Of a stretch of DNA of 64,000 bases, positions 22,436 through 30,962 are shown piece after piece. Positions within the stretch are counted from its first letter, which is position 1. The number at the start of each line of letters is the position of its first letter. Position numbers and translations under genes: made by a program. Origin of the DNA: Actinokineospora xionganensis (GTDB lineage Bacteria > Actinomycetota > Actinomycetes > Mycobacteriales > Pseudonocardiaceae); contig NZ_JABVED010000004.1 in assembly GCF_014323725.1 (NCBI RefSeq), forward strand, positions 248,001-312,000, in the 5' to 3' direction. The notes under the pieces are model-generated. The model was given only the letters and a program-made list of their open reading frames with translations, ran no database searches and had not been told where the DNA came from.

Positions 22436-24124
22436 TCAGGGACGTGTCCAGCCATCGACGAACCGCCCGCGGGTGAGCGAGCGCTGCACCTTCCCACTGG
22501 TGGTCTTCGGGATGCTGCGGCGCGGCACCATGTGGATCGCGATCGGCGGCACGCCGGTGCGCGCGCTGACCGCGGAGCGAATCGACGCCCGCAGGGTGTC
22601 GTGGTGTTCGGCCTCAAGCTCGGTCTCGACCACCAGGTGCAGTTCCTCGGAGTCGCCGTCCTCGGCCAGGTACCCGACGGCGACGACACCGCCGAGCCGG
22701 ACACCGTGCACCGTCTCGGCGGCCTGCTCGAAGTCCGACGGGAAGTAGTTCGCGCCGCGGATGATGACGAGGTCCTTGGCGCGGCCGGTGATCCGCAGAC
22801 TGCCGTCGCGCAGGTAGCCGACGTCGCCGGTCTTCCACCAGCCCGGGCCGTCGAGGGCCTCGGCGGTCGCCCGCGGAAGGTCGAAATAGCCCACGGTGCG
22901 CGACGGCCCGCGGAACTGGATGTGGCCGATCCGGCCCTCCCCCAGTTCGGTGCCCTGGTCGTCGACGATCCGGAGGTCCGTGCCCACCACCGGGGCGCCG
23001 CAGTCGACGACCCGCAAGGCGTGGGGGCTGTCCGCCTCGACGTCGACCACGCGAGCGTCGGCCACGGCGGCTTGGCGGTCGATCGTGTCGTACCTCATCG
23101 GCTCGGCGGGTGGCGTCATGGTGATGCCCAGGACCGCCTCCGCCATCCCGTAACAAGGCACGACGACGTTCGGCCTCAGGCCCCACTTGGTGAAGCGATC
23201 CGTGAAGCGCGCGATCGTGGCGGGGTTGATCGGCTCCGCGCCGCAGAACACCATCCGCCACGACGACAGGTCGACGCCCTTGAGGTGCTCGTCCTTCACC
23301 CGGTCGGCCAGGTAGCCGTAGGCGAAGTTCGGCGCCGCGGCGGTCGTGCCGCGGAAGTGGCTCATCAGGTGCAGCCACTCCGCGGGCGCGCGCAGAAACC
23401 GCGTCGGTGGCATGACCACGCCGCCGCCGCCGGTGTAGATCGGCAACATCAGGCCGGCGACCAGGCCCATGTCGTGGTAGAGCGGCAGCCAGCTCACGCT
23501 CACGTCCTCAGCCGACCAGCCGGTGGCCAGCGCGAGCTGCTCCAGGTGGGTGATCAGGTTGCCGTGCGAGACCATGACGCCCTTGGGCGCGCCGGTCGAC
23601 CCGGAGGTGAGTTGGATGAACGCCAAGTCGCCCGGGCCGGGCAGGTGCACGGGGTGGGGCGCCACCTGCGCCGCGGCGGCCCGCGCGACCAAGGCGTCGC
23701 CGTCGATCAGGACGGTGTCCGCGAGCTCGCCCGCCGCCTCGATCATGGCCGCTGTCGTGACGATCGCGGCAGGCCGCAGGTAGCCGACCAGCTCCTTGAG
23801 TTGGCCGTCGAAGCCCGCGGTGGCGCCGAACGTGGTCGGCAGCGCCACGGAGGCCGGGGCGGCGCCGCACACCTGGGCGCCGAAGAAGGCCGCCGCGAAC
23901 GGCCACCCCGCGGGCAGACAGATCAGGATCCGGTCACCTGGTCCGACACCGTGCTCGGCGAGGATCGCCGCGCTGCGGGCCGCGAGGTCGAACACGGCGT
24001 CATAGCGCCGTGGCTCGACCCGTGCGGGCTCCGGCACCATGGTCAGCTCAGTCGTCGACCCGCTCTCGGCCAGAGCGACCAGTGCGTGGACGATGCTCTG
24101 GTGACGCGGGTGTAGTGCGGTCAT
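22436..24124 (-). CDS. Fatty-acyl-AMP ligase (FAAL-type), end of the amine/amide operon
   Basis: A 562-residue member of the ANL superfamily that adenylates a carboxylic acid and hands it to a carrier protein. Motifs: QLTSGSTGAPKGVMVSHGN for the P-loop (near residue 180), SWLPLYHDMGL which is characteristic of FAALs, YGMAEAVLGI, and the final TSGKVQRSLTR with the catalytic Lys. ATG 24124 overlaps the stop of the aminotransferase-reductase gene (ATGA), so both are coupled. With the ACP at 26847 and the reductase-aminotransferase it forms a logical set: activation of a fatty or polyketide acid, loading on ACP, reduction and amination, as in the tambjamine fatty-amine pathway (TamH). Chain length cannot be deduced. 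Confidence 0.9.
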   Translation of the reverse strand: MTALHPRHQSIVHALVALAESGSTTELTMVPEPARVEPRRYDAVFDLAARSAAILAEHGVGPGDRILICLPAGWPFAAAFFGAQVCGAAPASVALPTTFGATAGFDGQLKELVGYLRPAAIVTTAAMIEAAGELADTVLIDGDALVARAAAAQVAPHPVHLPGPGDLAFIQLTSGSTGAPKGVMVSHGNLITHLEQLALATGWSAEDVSVSWLPLYHDMGLVAGLMLPIYTGGGGVVMPPTRFLRAPAEWLHLMSHFRGTTAAAPNFAYGYLADRVKDEHLKGVDLSSWRMVFCGAEPINPATIARFTDRFTKWGLRPNVVVPCYGMAEAVLGITMTPPAEPMRYDTIDRQAAVADARVVDVEADSPHALRVVDCGAPVVGTDLRIVDDQGTELGEGRIGHIQFRGPSRTVGYFDLPRATAEALDGPGWWKTGDVGYLRDGSLRITGRAKDLVIIRGANYFPSDFEQAAETVHGVRLGGVVAVGYLAEDGDSEELHLVVETELEAEHHDTLRASIRSAVSARTGVPPIAIHMVPRRSIPKTTSGKVQRSLTRGRFVDGWTRP

Positions 24125-26850
24125 CGAATGCGCTCCTCGATTGTGTCGCTGGACCCGTTGACGAACCACGGCCGCACAGTCACGTCATCGGCGACAACGC
24201 GGGCCGGATGCAGCCCGTGCCGCGCGGCCAGATCCCGGGCGGCTTGCACGCCCGCTACGGAAAGGCCTCCGTACGAGGGACTCGGAGTCCGCGGCTCGAA
24301 GCCGAGCAGAATCGTTTCGGCCATGCACGAGTAGACGATCCCGGGCGGGAGGGTGATGCCCGGGAACCGCGGCGCCTGCCCGTCGGGAAGTTGGATCCGG
24401 CCACCGGACACCAGCGTCACGTTCGACAGGTTCGCCACCGCGGGGTGCACGTCACCCGGCACCGCGAGGTCGCAGACGAGGACGTCCCGGTCACCCGCGA
24501 GGTGGTTCGGCAGGATCACCGGGTCGGCCGAGTTGGTCGCGCTGACGACGGTCGGGCAGTCCCGCAGGGCGGCCATGTCCTCGGCGATGGAGACCTCGGT
24601 CAGGTGCGCCAGCCGCTCGGCGACGCGGGCCAGCCGACGGCCGGACCCCGGCCTGCCGACCAGCACCAGCGCCTCGCAGTGCGGGGCGATGAGTTCGGCC
24701 ATGACGGCGCCGATGTTGCCGAGGCCGCCGACGAGCCCGACCCTGCGCTCCCCTGGACCCGCCTGGGCCAGGTGCCCGCGCACCAGGTCGTAGGCGCAGG
24801 CCGCGGTCAGCGAGTTGCCCGAGGTGACCCTGACCTCGTTCTCCACCACGTCGCGCCCGGCGCCGGTGACGATCGAGGTGTAGCCGCCGAGACCGATGGC
24901 GTCGGCACCGAGCCAGAACCCGAGGTCGACGGCGTCGAGCACGGTGCGGCGCAGCCAGGCCCCGTGGCCGGCGCGCTGTCCCTCAACCGCCTGGGCCGCG
25001 GTGAACGGCACGGCCACCAGGTTGACCTCGACCGCCCGGCCGGTATCGGAGAGGATCCGCCGCTGGACGACCTCGAACGGGCCCAACTCGCCGCAGATCC
25101 GGTCGACAGCCGCCTCGCACTGGTCCTCGGACCAACTCGCCAACTCCGGCGCCAGGGCGCGCAGCGAGGTCGCGGTGTCGAGGTTCGCGAGGAACACGAC
25201 CCGGGGCACGTCCTCGTTGCGGCCGTCGCCGGGCCGCCGGTTCCCGCGCGGGTCCGGAACGTGCTGGCGCGGCCGCCAGGCGCCGGTGGCCGGCACGGTG
25301 AGGTGGCCGAGCAGCGTCGCGTAGTCACCCTTGGCCAACAGGCCCGCCGCGTCGTCGAACGCGGCGACGACCCGGTCGATGTCGGCGGACTCCAGCAGCG
25401 CGGAGGGCTGCACGCGCAGCGTTTTCGTCGCGGACAAGGTGGGGATGACGCGGACGCGGTGTTCGTGCAGCATCCTGCCCGCGATCAGGAAGCCGAGCGT
25501 CTCCGCGTCGAACACCTGCTTCAGCAGCGCGGAGTCCGGCTTGGGCAGCCTGAACTCGACACCGAGGAGCAGCCCGCGCCCGCGCACCTCGGCGATGGCC
25601 TCTGGCCAACGCTTCGCGACCTCGGTGAGCCGCTCCCGCAGCTCGGCGCCGACCTCGGCGATCCGGTCCCGGTACTGGACGGAGAGGTCAAGACCCGCCA
25701 GGGCCACCCTGGCCGACAGGTCGTCGTCGGCGAAGGTCGAGGTGTGGTGGCGCCCGAACTCCGCGATGTAGTGGTCCTCGGCGACGAGCAGCGCCGAGAT
25801 CTTGGCCAGGCCGCCGCCGAGGGACTTCGAGAGCAGGTAGTAGTCGGCGACCACGCCGGACGGCTCGGAGGCGAGAAACGTCCCGGTGCGGCCCATTCCG
25901 CACTGGATCTCGTCGAACACCAGGACCGCGCCGTGCCGGTCGGCGAGTTCGCGCAGCGCGGCGAGCGTCGCGGTCGGCACCTCCCGCACGCCTGCCTCGC
26001 CCTGGATCGGCTCGACGAAGCACGCCGCGACCGGCGAGACGTGGCGGGCGGCCGAATGCGGCACGCCCGCGGCGTCGACGGTGACCGTGTCCAGGCGCAC
26101 CCGCACGGGGTCGAGCGCGGAGACGACGGAGCGTGGGGCCCAGTCGTGCAGCCGGATCCGCTTGGGACCGTGGACGTGCAGGTCCTTCGGCACGTTGGCG
26201 CCGTGGGTCAGCGCACCGGCCGCGGAGGTCTTGCCGTGGAACGAGTCCCTGAGCGAGACGAAGATCGGCTCGGCCTTGCCCATCGCCTCCACACACGCGA
26301 TGGCCTCGGCCACCACGTCACCGCATGGCCGCCCCCGCGCGGGGCCGTCCGCGCACGGCAGGTCGTCCACACCGTCGCGCCGCAGCCCCCGCAGCGTCTG
26401 CTCGAGTTCCTCCCGCAGCGCGCCGAGCCCGCGGCTGTGCTCGACCGACGCGTGCTTCACCGCGCCCTCGACGGCGTCGGCGCCGGTGCTGCCGAACGTG
26501 ACGACGTAGCTCGCCCCGGTGGACGCGCCGACCATCGCCGAGAGCCGCTCGGCCAACTCCCCCGCCCACGGGCGGACGCTTCCCTGCGCGTTGAACGGCA
26601 ACCGCTCGTCGAGGCCGCGCCGGGCGACCTCGACAAGTGCGGGGTGGTTGTGGCCGAACAGCGAGGCCCCCGCGCCGCCGACCAGGTCCAGCACCCGCTC
26701 GCCCGTCGCCGGGTCGTCGGCGCAGGCGGGGTGCTCCAGGGTCAGGTAGTCACCCTGGCCCGCCCGGTAGGTGACATCCAGGTTGAGCGCCCGGAAGAGC
26801 CTGGCGAGTTCGGGCCGGGTGTGCCGGGCGAAGCCGTTGGGAGCGCTCAT
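24121..26850 (-). CDS. Fused class III aminotransferase / acyl-ACP reductase
   Basis: A 909-residue fusion. Residues about 1-470 are a class III PLP aminotransferase (VTFGSTGADAVEGAVKHA, FDEIQCGMGRTG, and the PLP Lys in LLSKSLGGGLAKI near 340). Residues about 520-909 resemble the long-chain acyl-ACP reductase of cyanobacteria (AAR): IGLGGYTSIVT, RVTSGNSLTAACAYDLV and a Rossmann loop GLVGGLGNIGAV near 707. Together they would reduce an acyl thioester to the aldehyde with NAD(P)H and then transaminate it to a primary amine. The same chemistry is done by the reductase-aminotransferase PigE in prodigiosin and TamH in tambjamine biosynthesis, but with a different reductase type or domain order. 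The start ATG overlaps the upstream ACP gene by four bases. Confidence 0.85.
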   Translation of the reverse strand: MSAPNGFARHTRPELARLFRALNLDVTYRAGQGDYLTLEHPACADDPATGERVLDLVGGAGASLFGHNHPALVEVARRGLDERLPFNAQGSVRPWAGELAERLSAMVGASTGASYVVTFGSTGADAVEGAVKHASVEHSRGLGALREELEQTLRGLRRDGVDDLPCADGPARGRPCGDVVAEAIACVEAMGKAEPIFVSLRDSFHGKTSAAGALTHGANVPKDLHVHGPKRIRLHDWAPRSVVSALDPVRVRLDTVTVDAAGVPHSAARHVSPVAACFVEPIQGEAGVREVPTATLAALRELADRHGAVLVFDEIQCGMGRTGTFLASEPSGVVADYYLLSKSLGGGLAKISALLVAEDHYIAEFGRHHTSTFADDDLSARVALAGLDLSVQYRDRIAEVGAELRERLTEVAKRWPEAIAEVRGRGLLLGVEFRLPKPDSALLKQVFDAETLGFLIAGRMLHEHRVRVIPTLSATKTLRVQPSALLESADIDRVVAAFDDAAGLLAKGDYATLLGHLTVPATGAWRPRQHVPDPRGNRRPGDGRNEDVPRVVFLANLDTATSLRALAPELASWSEDQCEAAVDRICGELGPFEVVQRRILSDTGRAVEVNLVAVPFTAAQAVEGQRAGHGAWLRRTVLDAVDLGFWLGADAIGLGGYTSIVTGAGRDVVENEVRVTSGNSLTAACAYDLVRGHLAQAGPGERRVGLVGGLGNIGAVMAELIAPHCEALVLVGRPGSGRRLARVAERLAHLTEVSIAEDMAALRDCPTVVSATNSADPVILPNHLAGDRDVLVCDLAVPGDVHPAVANLSNVTLVSGGRIQLPDGQAPRFPGITLPPGIVYSCMAETILLGFEPRTPSPSYGGLSVAGVQAARDLAARHGLHPARVVADDVTVRPWFVNGSSDTIEERIR

Positions 26851-27107
26851 TTCTCCGGGTGTCCTTGTCCGACCGAAACAGTCAGCGCCGCGGTGACGGT
26901 GGCCACCACGTCCCGCAGGGTCACCATCGATCCCGCCTGCTCGTCGCTGATACTCACGTCGAACCTGTCCTCCATCTCCACGATGAGGTCCACGGAGCGG
27001 ACGGAGTCGAGTCCGTAGTCCACAAGCCGGCGGTCCGGGTCGAGTTCGGGCAGTTGCAGCCGCTGACGGAACAGCTTGTCAACGACATCGAAAATGTCGC
27101 GATCCAT
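26847..27107 (-). CDS. Acyl carrier protein feeding the reductase-aminotransferase
   Basis: An 86-residue acyl carrier protein with the phosphopantetheine Ser in DYGLDSVRSVDLI near residue 36 and the usual acidic helix VEMEDRFDVSI. Start ATG 27107 has AGAGGAAG upstream; the longer frame further upstream lacks ACP character. It overlaps the reductase-aminotransferase gene by four bases, which points to that enzyme as its client, and the acyl-AMP ligase two genes downstream as its loader. The PPTase gene lies directly upstream. Confidence 0.93.
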   Translation of the reverse strand: MDRDIFDVVDKLFRQRLQLPELDPDRRLVDYGLDSVRSVDLIVEMEDRFDVSISDEQAGSMVTLRDVVATVTAALTVSVGQGHPEK

Positions 27108-27181
27108 GGATTGCTTCCTCTCACCCGACTCCACGCACACTGCTTGGCCTCTATGGGCGCGGCCGAACACGACGGACCGCG

Positions 27182-27766
27182 TCACCGCCGTATCGCCACG
27201 GCGAGCGATAGACGCGGCTCAGACCGGACCCACACCGGCACGGACACACCTCGGTAGGACGCGACGAGCGTCGCGTCTGTCTGGTCCAACTCGATCCACC
27301 AGAACAAGAACTGATCCGGCCCACCAAGGCCGCCCCCGCCACCCAGCGAGCAGAGAGCCTTGAAGGCCGCCTCCTTCGCCGCGAACAGGTCCCGCGCGCT
27401 GTACGCCCCGGCGGGCCTCAGCAGCGCGGCGCGCTCCCGGTCGCGCAGGACGAACCTGGCCACGCGGGGACTGATCACGGCGTCCTCGATGTCGACGCCC
27501 ACCGCCTCGGCACCCGGGACGACCACCGCCACGGCCACCCTGTCGGTGTGCGCGATGGCCCCGGCGAACCCTGGGGGAAACCTCGGCCTCCCATCGGGTT
27601 CACGCGGCACAACCAAGTCGGTGGACCCGGACTCGGCCAAGGCCGCCGCGACCGCGGCTCGCCCGGCCGCGGACTGCTCGTCGCGGCCGCGCGGCGGCCG
27701 CACCGGGCGCCACTGGAAGTGCGCACCCGGTGCGACCCCTTCCGGAACCGTCAGTTGGAGCGACAC
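27182..27766 (-). CDS. 4'-phosphopantetheinyl transferase (Sfp/EntD type)
   Basis: A 194-residue PPTase that converts apo carrier proteins to their holo form using CoA. The signature residues are visible: GVDIED with the magnesium-binding Asp and Glu in the middle, and FAAKEAAFKAL with the conserved Glu/Lys helix; the upstream PREPDGRPRFP and FAGAIAHT parts correspond to the P1a/P1 motifs. It is somewhat shorter than EntD or Sfp (about 210-230). The start is GTG 27766, with AGGGGACGGCG upstream. It is flanked by two ACP genes and is probably dedicated to the carrier proteins of this region, perhaps also to the NRPSs. Confidence 0.93.
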   Translation of the reverse strand: MSLQLTVPEGVAPGAHFQWRPVRPPRGRDEQSAAGRAAVAAALAESGSTDLVVPREPDGRPRFPPGFAGAIAHTDRVAVAVVVPGAEAVGVDIEDAVISPRVARFVLRDRERAALLRPAGAYSARDLFAAKEAAFKALCSLGGGGGLGGPDQFLFWWIELDQTDATLVASYRGVSVPVWVRSEPRLSLAVAIRR

Positions 27767-27775
27767 CGCCGTCCC

Positions 27776-28048
27776 CTATGCGGGCAGGGACGCGACGTGC
27801 CCGGCCAGCGAGCTGATCGAGCGCAGCGCCTCGGGCGCGACGTCGTCCTGCCACTCGAAGCCGAACTCGTCCTCCATGGCCACCAGCAGGCTCACCAGCG
27901 CGGCCGACGAGACTCCGCCCTCGCGCAGCGACACGGTGTCCGCCAGTTCGGTCACGAAACTGTCGGGGCCGAACATGTCCAGCAGGAGCGCACGGATACG
28001 CGCCCTGGCCTCGACCACCGAATCGGACTCGGCGACTGGATCAGGCAC
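27776..28048 (-). CDS. Acyl carrier protein with atypical serine motif
   Basis: A 90-residue carrier-protein-like gene. Helical pattern and acidic helix (LVAMEDEFGFEW) are those of an ACP, but the attachment motif reads REGGVSSAALVSL, where the usual DSL is replaced by VSS; Ser is still available for the phosphopantetheine arm. The GTG start at 28048 overlaps the stop of the alpha/beta hydrolase gene. It precedes the PPTase gene by nine bases. Which enzyme loads it cannot be decided; candidates are either acyl-AMP ligase or the ketosynthase line. Confidence 0.8.
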   Translation of the reverse strand: MPDPVAESDSVVEARARIRALLLDMFGPDSFVTELADTVSLREGGVSSAALVSLLVAMEDEFGFEWQDDVAPEALRSISSLAGHVASLPA

Positions 28049-28910
28049 CGGCTTCGGCTTCCGCGACGAACTTGCGGACGATCGCCTGGAAGCCCATCGC
28101 GTCGTCGAGGAAGGGCAGGTGGCCCGCGCCGGGCATGATCTCGTAGCCGCCCTTGGGAAAGTGCTCGGCCAGTTCCCGGGCACCGGTGTTGCTCAGCAGG
28201 ATGTCGTCGTCGCCGATGACGACCAGCGCCGGGCACTGGATCTGCTTGAGCAGCTCGGGGCTGGTCTCGCCGGTCAGCGCCAGGTTGAGGCCGTTGGCGA
28301 GGTCCTCCTTGGTGGACAGCGCGAGGAAGCTCTCCCGCAGGCCCAGGAAGCCGGGGGTGCCGAGTTCCTCGTTCATGTCCGCGCCGAACACCTCGGGGTA
28401 GAGGTGGTTGTACAGGGCGGCCATGCCGTGGTTCTCCAGGGTGAGCAGCCACGCGCGCTGGATCTGGCGGTGCCTGCGCATGCCCTTGGGACCCAGAGCG
28501 GGCCCGGCGAGCACGATCCCCGCCACCCGGTCGGGGTAGGTCAGCGCGATGTCACGGGCGAGGACGGTGGAGATCGAGGTGGAGACCAGGTAGGTCTTCT
28601 CGACCTGCAGGGCGTCGAGCAGGGCGATGGCGTCGGCGGCGTGCTGCGCCCAGGACGGGTAGGTCTCCGGGTGGGTCGACTGCCCGTGACCCGCGAGGTC
28701 GTAGCTGATGACGCGGTGGTCGTTGGCGAGGTCGTCGGTGAGGACACGCCACGTCGGGGTGGTCATGAAGAAGTTGTTGAGGGTGGTGACAACCGGGCCG
28801 TCACCGGTCGACTCGTAGTAGAGCTCGACGCCGTCGCGGACGCGGACCTTGAGGGTGTCCTCGCGGTACTTCAGGTCGAGCCGTTCGAGCACGTCGGAAG
28901 CTGACATCAT
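28041..28910 (-). CDS. Alpha/beta hydrolase with degenerate motifs
   Basis: A 289-residue alpha/beta hydrolase-fold protein. The oxyanion-hole HG motif is replaced by TLNNFFMTT, and the nucleophile elbow reads LVSTSISTV instead of GxSxG, although a central Ser remains. The acid is in VVIGDDDILL and the His in PGAGHLPFL. Such changes occur in C-C hydrolases, esterases and in non-hydrolytic members that catalyse cyclisation or act as lyases. ATG 28910 overlaps the stop of the flavoprotein gene. It may release a carrier-bound intermediate or perform an unusual elimination; the substrate is unknown. Confidence 0.82.
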   Translation of the reverse strand: MMSASDVLERLDLKYREDTLKVRVRDGVELYYESTGDGPVVTTLNNFFMTTPTWRVLTDDLANDHRVISYDLAGHGQSTHPETYPSWAQHAADAIALLDALQVEKTYLVSTSISTVLARDIALTYPDRVAGIVLAGPALGPKGMRRHRQIQRAWLLTLENHGMAALYNHLYPEVFGADMNEELGTPGFLGLRESFLALSTKEDLANGLNLALTGETSPELLKQIQCPALVVIGDDDILLSNTGARELAEHFPKGGYEIMPGAGHLPFLDDAMGFQAIVRKFVAEAEAGA

Positions 28911-29893
28911 CGTTCCTTTTCTGTTTCGGCGACTTCATGGCCCCGCAGGACACGGTCGAACGCGGCGACGATCTCGGCCGCCGAGGGTTCACGGGTGATC
29001 GCGGCGCAGGACAGGCCGCAGTACATGGCCATCTCCTCGACGCGCCCGGTGGTCGAGTCGGTCGGCACCGCGGCGCTGAACCGCGGCACCAGGAACGACT
29101 GGCCTCCCACGGTCGTGCGGCCGATGAAGTTCTTGGCCTGCAACGGGTTCGCCGTGACGGCGGTGGACAGCACCCGGTGCCGCCGGTTCGGCCAGCCGAT
29201 CTCGTAGACACCGGTGATCACGGTGTCGGCTCCCGAGGCGCCGATCACCGCCTGCTTGAAGTACGGATGCGCCGCCGACTCGCGCGAGACGACGAACGCC
29301 GTGCCGAGCAGCACTCCGTCGGCGCCCGCGGCCAGCGCGACGGCGGCGTCGCCGGGCGACCCGATCCCGCCGGAGGCGACGACGCACGCGTCGGGCAGCC
29401 GGTCGCGCAGCCGCGCCACCAGTTCATCGCGCGGGTCGTGGCCGAGCAGGTGTCCGCCCGCCTCGACGCCCTGGGCGATCACGACGGCGCCGCGCTCGGC
29501 GGCCCGCACGCCGTCATCGACCGTGCCGACCTGGACCACGAGGCGCCTGCCCGAGGCGGCCACGCGGTCGAACACGGCGTCCTCGGGCATGCCGAACAGC
29601 GAGACGTACACCGAGTCCGGAGTCTCACCGAGCAGCTGCTCCAGTTGCTCGGTGAGCTCGTGGGCGCCGACGACCTCGGGGATGAAGTTCACCCCGACCG
29701 GCTTGTCGGTGGCCGCGGTCAGCCGCTTCAGCATGGTGGAAAGGTGCTCGCCGACCAGCTTGTAGCCGCCGACGCAGCCCGCCGCACCCGCGTTCGACAC
29801 CGCGGCCGCGAGCTCCGGGCCGGAGACCCCGCCCATTCCCGCCAGCAGCACTCCCACCTCGACGCCGAGCGCCTCGGCCGCGGTGGTACGCAT
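28907..29893 (-). CDS. Nitronate monooxygenase-like / FabK-like FMN flavoprotein
   Basis: A 328-residue TIM-barrel FMN protein of the 2-nitropropane dioxygenase family. Features: an N-terminal GVEVGVLLAGMGGVSG loop, the FMN-phosphate region (VVASGGIGSPGDAAVALAAGADGVLLGTAF) and AAERGAVVIAQGVEAGGHLLG, where the GGH motif with His is typical of family members that act as nitronate monooxygenases or enoyl-ACP reductases. ATG 29893 overlaps the stop of the ligase gene (TGATG). Beside an AurF-like N-oxygenase, a nitronate or hydroxylamine substrate is attractive, whereas beside carrier proteins enoyl reduction is equally possible. Confidence 0.85.
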   Translation of the reverse strand: MRTTAAEALGVEVGVLLAGMGGVSGPELAAAVSNAGAAGCVGGYKLVGEHLSTMLKRLTAATDKPVGVNFIPEVVGAHELTEQLEQLLGETPDSVYVSLFGMPEDAVFDRVAASGRRLVVQVGTVDDGVRAAERGAVVIAQGVEAGGHLLGHDPRDELVARLRDRLPDACVVASGGIGSPGDAAVALAAGADGVLLGTAFVVSRESAAHPYFKQAVIGASGADTVITGVYEIGWPNRRHRVLSTAVTANPLQAKNFIGRTTVGGQSFLVPRFSAAVPTDSTTGRVEEMAMYCGLSCAAITREPSAAEIVAAFDRVLRGHEVAETEKER

Positions 29894-30720
29894 CAGCCCA
29901 GCGCCTCGACAGCGTCCAGCGCGGCGACGGCGCTGCCGAACCGGTCGGTCAGGGTGTGGATCCACCGCTCCAGGCCGAAGGCGAGACAGCTGGTGTGCGC
30001 CGTCTCCTCGCCAGCCCGGATCGAGCAGCGCTCGCCGAAGAAGTTCCGGTGGTAGTTGACCGAGCCGATCGCCAGGCCGTTGACCACGAACTCTTCCTTG
30101 ACGGGGAACAGCTTCTGCATCTTCGCCTTGCCGCTGTTCTTGTCGAAGAACGGGTCGTTGGCGACCTCGATGCCGTACTCGATGCCCAGCTCGACGAGCA
30201 GCGCGATCACGGCGTCCTTGGCCCGCGCCAGGTGCGCCTTGGCCGCGTCCTCCGGCCCGACGCACACGATCTCGCGCATCGTGAAGCCCAGCAGCCGCTG
30301 CAGACCGTTGTAGTGGTCCTCGTTGCGGAAGCAGGTTCCGACGGTCGTGCGCATGACGCCCTCGGCGGGCAGCACCGTGCCCGCGAGGTCGACGTAGATC
30401 GAGTAGCAGGCCGCGGACGGCAGCGCGAACGCGGTCGGCTCCATCACCTCCGGGACGACGCGCTCCACCGGCCGCTCCGCGCCGGCCAGCGAGGCGCTGA
30501 GCCGCGCCGGGTCCAGCCGCACCGCGGCCAGGCCCAGGTGCGGGAAGTTGTCGTAGTAGTCGAACTTGTCCAGGTCCGAGCACCTGATCAGGTGCGGGTA
30601 CCGGAACTCCGGGGCGTTCCATCCGGCCGCGAGCCGCAGGAACACCGCCTCGATCGCGCGCAACAGCCGCAGCTGGTCTCCGTCGAGCACTCGCAAGCCG
30701 TTGTCGGTCGCCGTGGTCAT
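29893..30720 (-). CDS. Amino acid:carrier-protein ligase (SerRS-like, aaCP ligase)
   Basis: A 275-residue class II aminoacyl-tRNA-synthetase-like protein without the tRNA-binding arm of SerRS. It shows motif 2 (VGTCFRNEDHYN) and motif 3 (HTSCLAFGLERW), and the zinc ligands of this family appear to be a Cys in SAACYSIY, a Glu in REIVC and a Cys in HTSCLAF. Described relatives activate glycine or alanine and load them onto a small carrier protein, not onto tRNA (Mocibob and co-workers, Bradyrhizobium and Agrobacterium). Here a carrier protein gene lies immediately upstream with a four-base overlap, exactly as in the described pairs. Gly or Ala specificity is not resolvable by eye. Confidence 0.85.
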   Translation of the reverse strand: MTTATDNGLRVLDGDQLRLLRAIEAVFLRLAAGWNAPEFRYPHLIRCSDLDKFDYYDNFPHLGLAAVRLDPARLSASLAGAERPVERVVPEVMEPTAFALPSAACYSIYVDLAGTVLPAEGVMRTTVGTCFRNEDHYNGLQRLLGFTMREIVCVGPEDAAKAHLARAKDAVIALLVELGIEYGIEVANDPFFDKNSGKAKMQKLFPVKEEFVVNGLAIGSVNYHRNFFGERCSIRAGEETAHTSCLAFGLERWIHTLTDRFGSAVAALDAVEALG

Positions 30721-30962
30721 CGCACCGCCTCCCGCGTGAAGAACCGGGCCTCGATCGCCGTCAAGGTCCGAAAGTCGTCCAGGTCGAGGTCCTCGGGGTC
30801 GATCGACTCGCCGGTGAGTTCCTCCAGCAGGAAGATGAACTCGACGAAGGCCAGCGAATTGATGGCCCGGCTGTCGATCAGGTCGAGGTCGTCGGACAGG
30901 GTGTCCATTGTGGAATTGCGCTGCAGGATGAAGTCCCGGACCGCCCGCATCTGGTCGTTCAT
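30717..30962 (-). CDS. Carrier protein partner of the aaCP ligase
   Basis: An 81-residue acyl/aminoacyl carrier protein. The attachment Ser lies in SRAINSLAFVEF, where the usual Asp before the Ser is Asn; helix II is acidic (LLEELTGESIDPEDLDL). Its start ATG 30962 overlaps the AurF-like gene and its end overlaps the aaCP ligase gene, so it is expressed as a fixed partner of the ligase. Family knowledge suggests that it carries glycine or alanine as a thioester for a later transfer reaction. The likely acceptor enzyme is the transglutaminase-like protein two genes upstream. Confidence 0.9.
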   Translation of the reverse strand: MNDQMRAVRDFILQRNSTMDTLSDDLDLIDSRAINSLAFVEFIFLLEELTGESIDPEDLDLDDFRTLTAIEARFFTREAVR

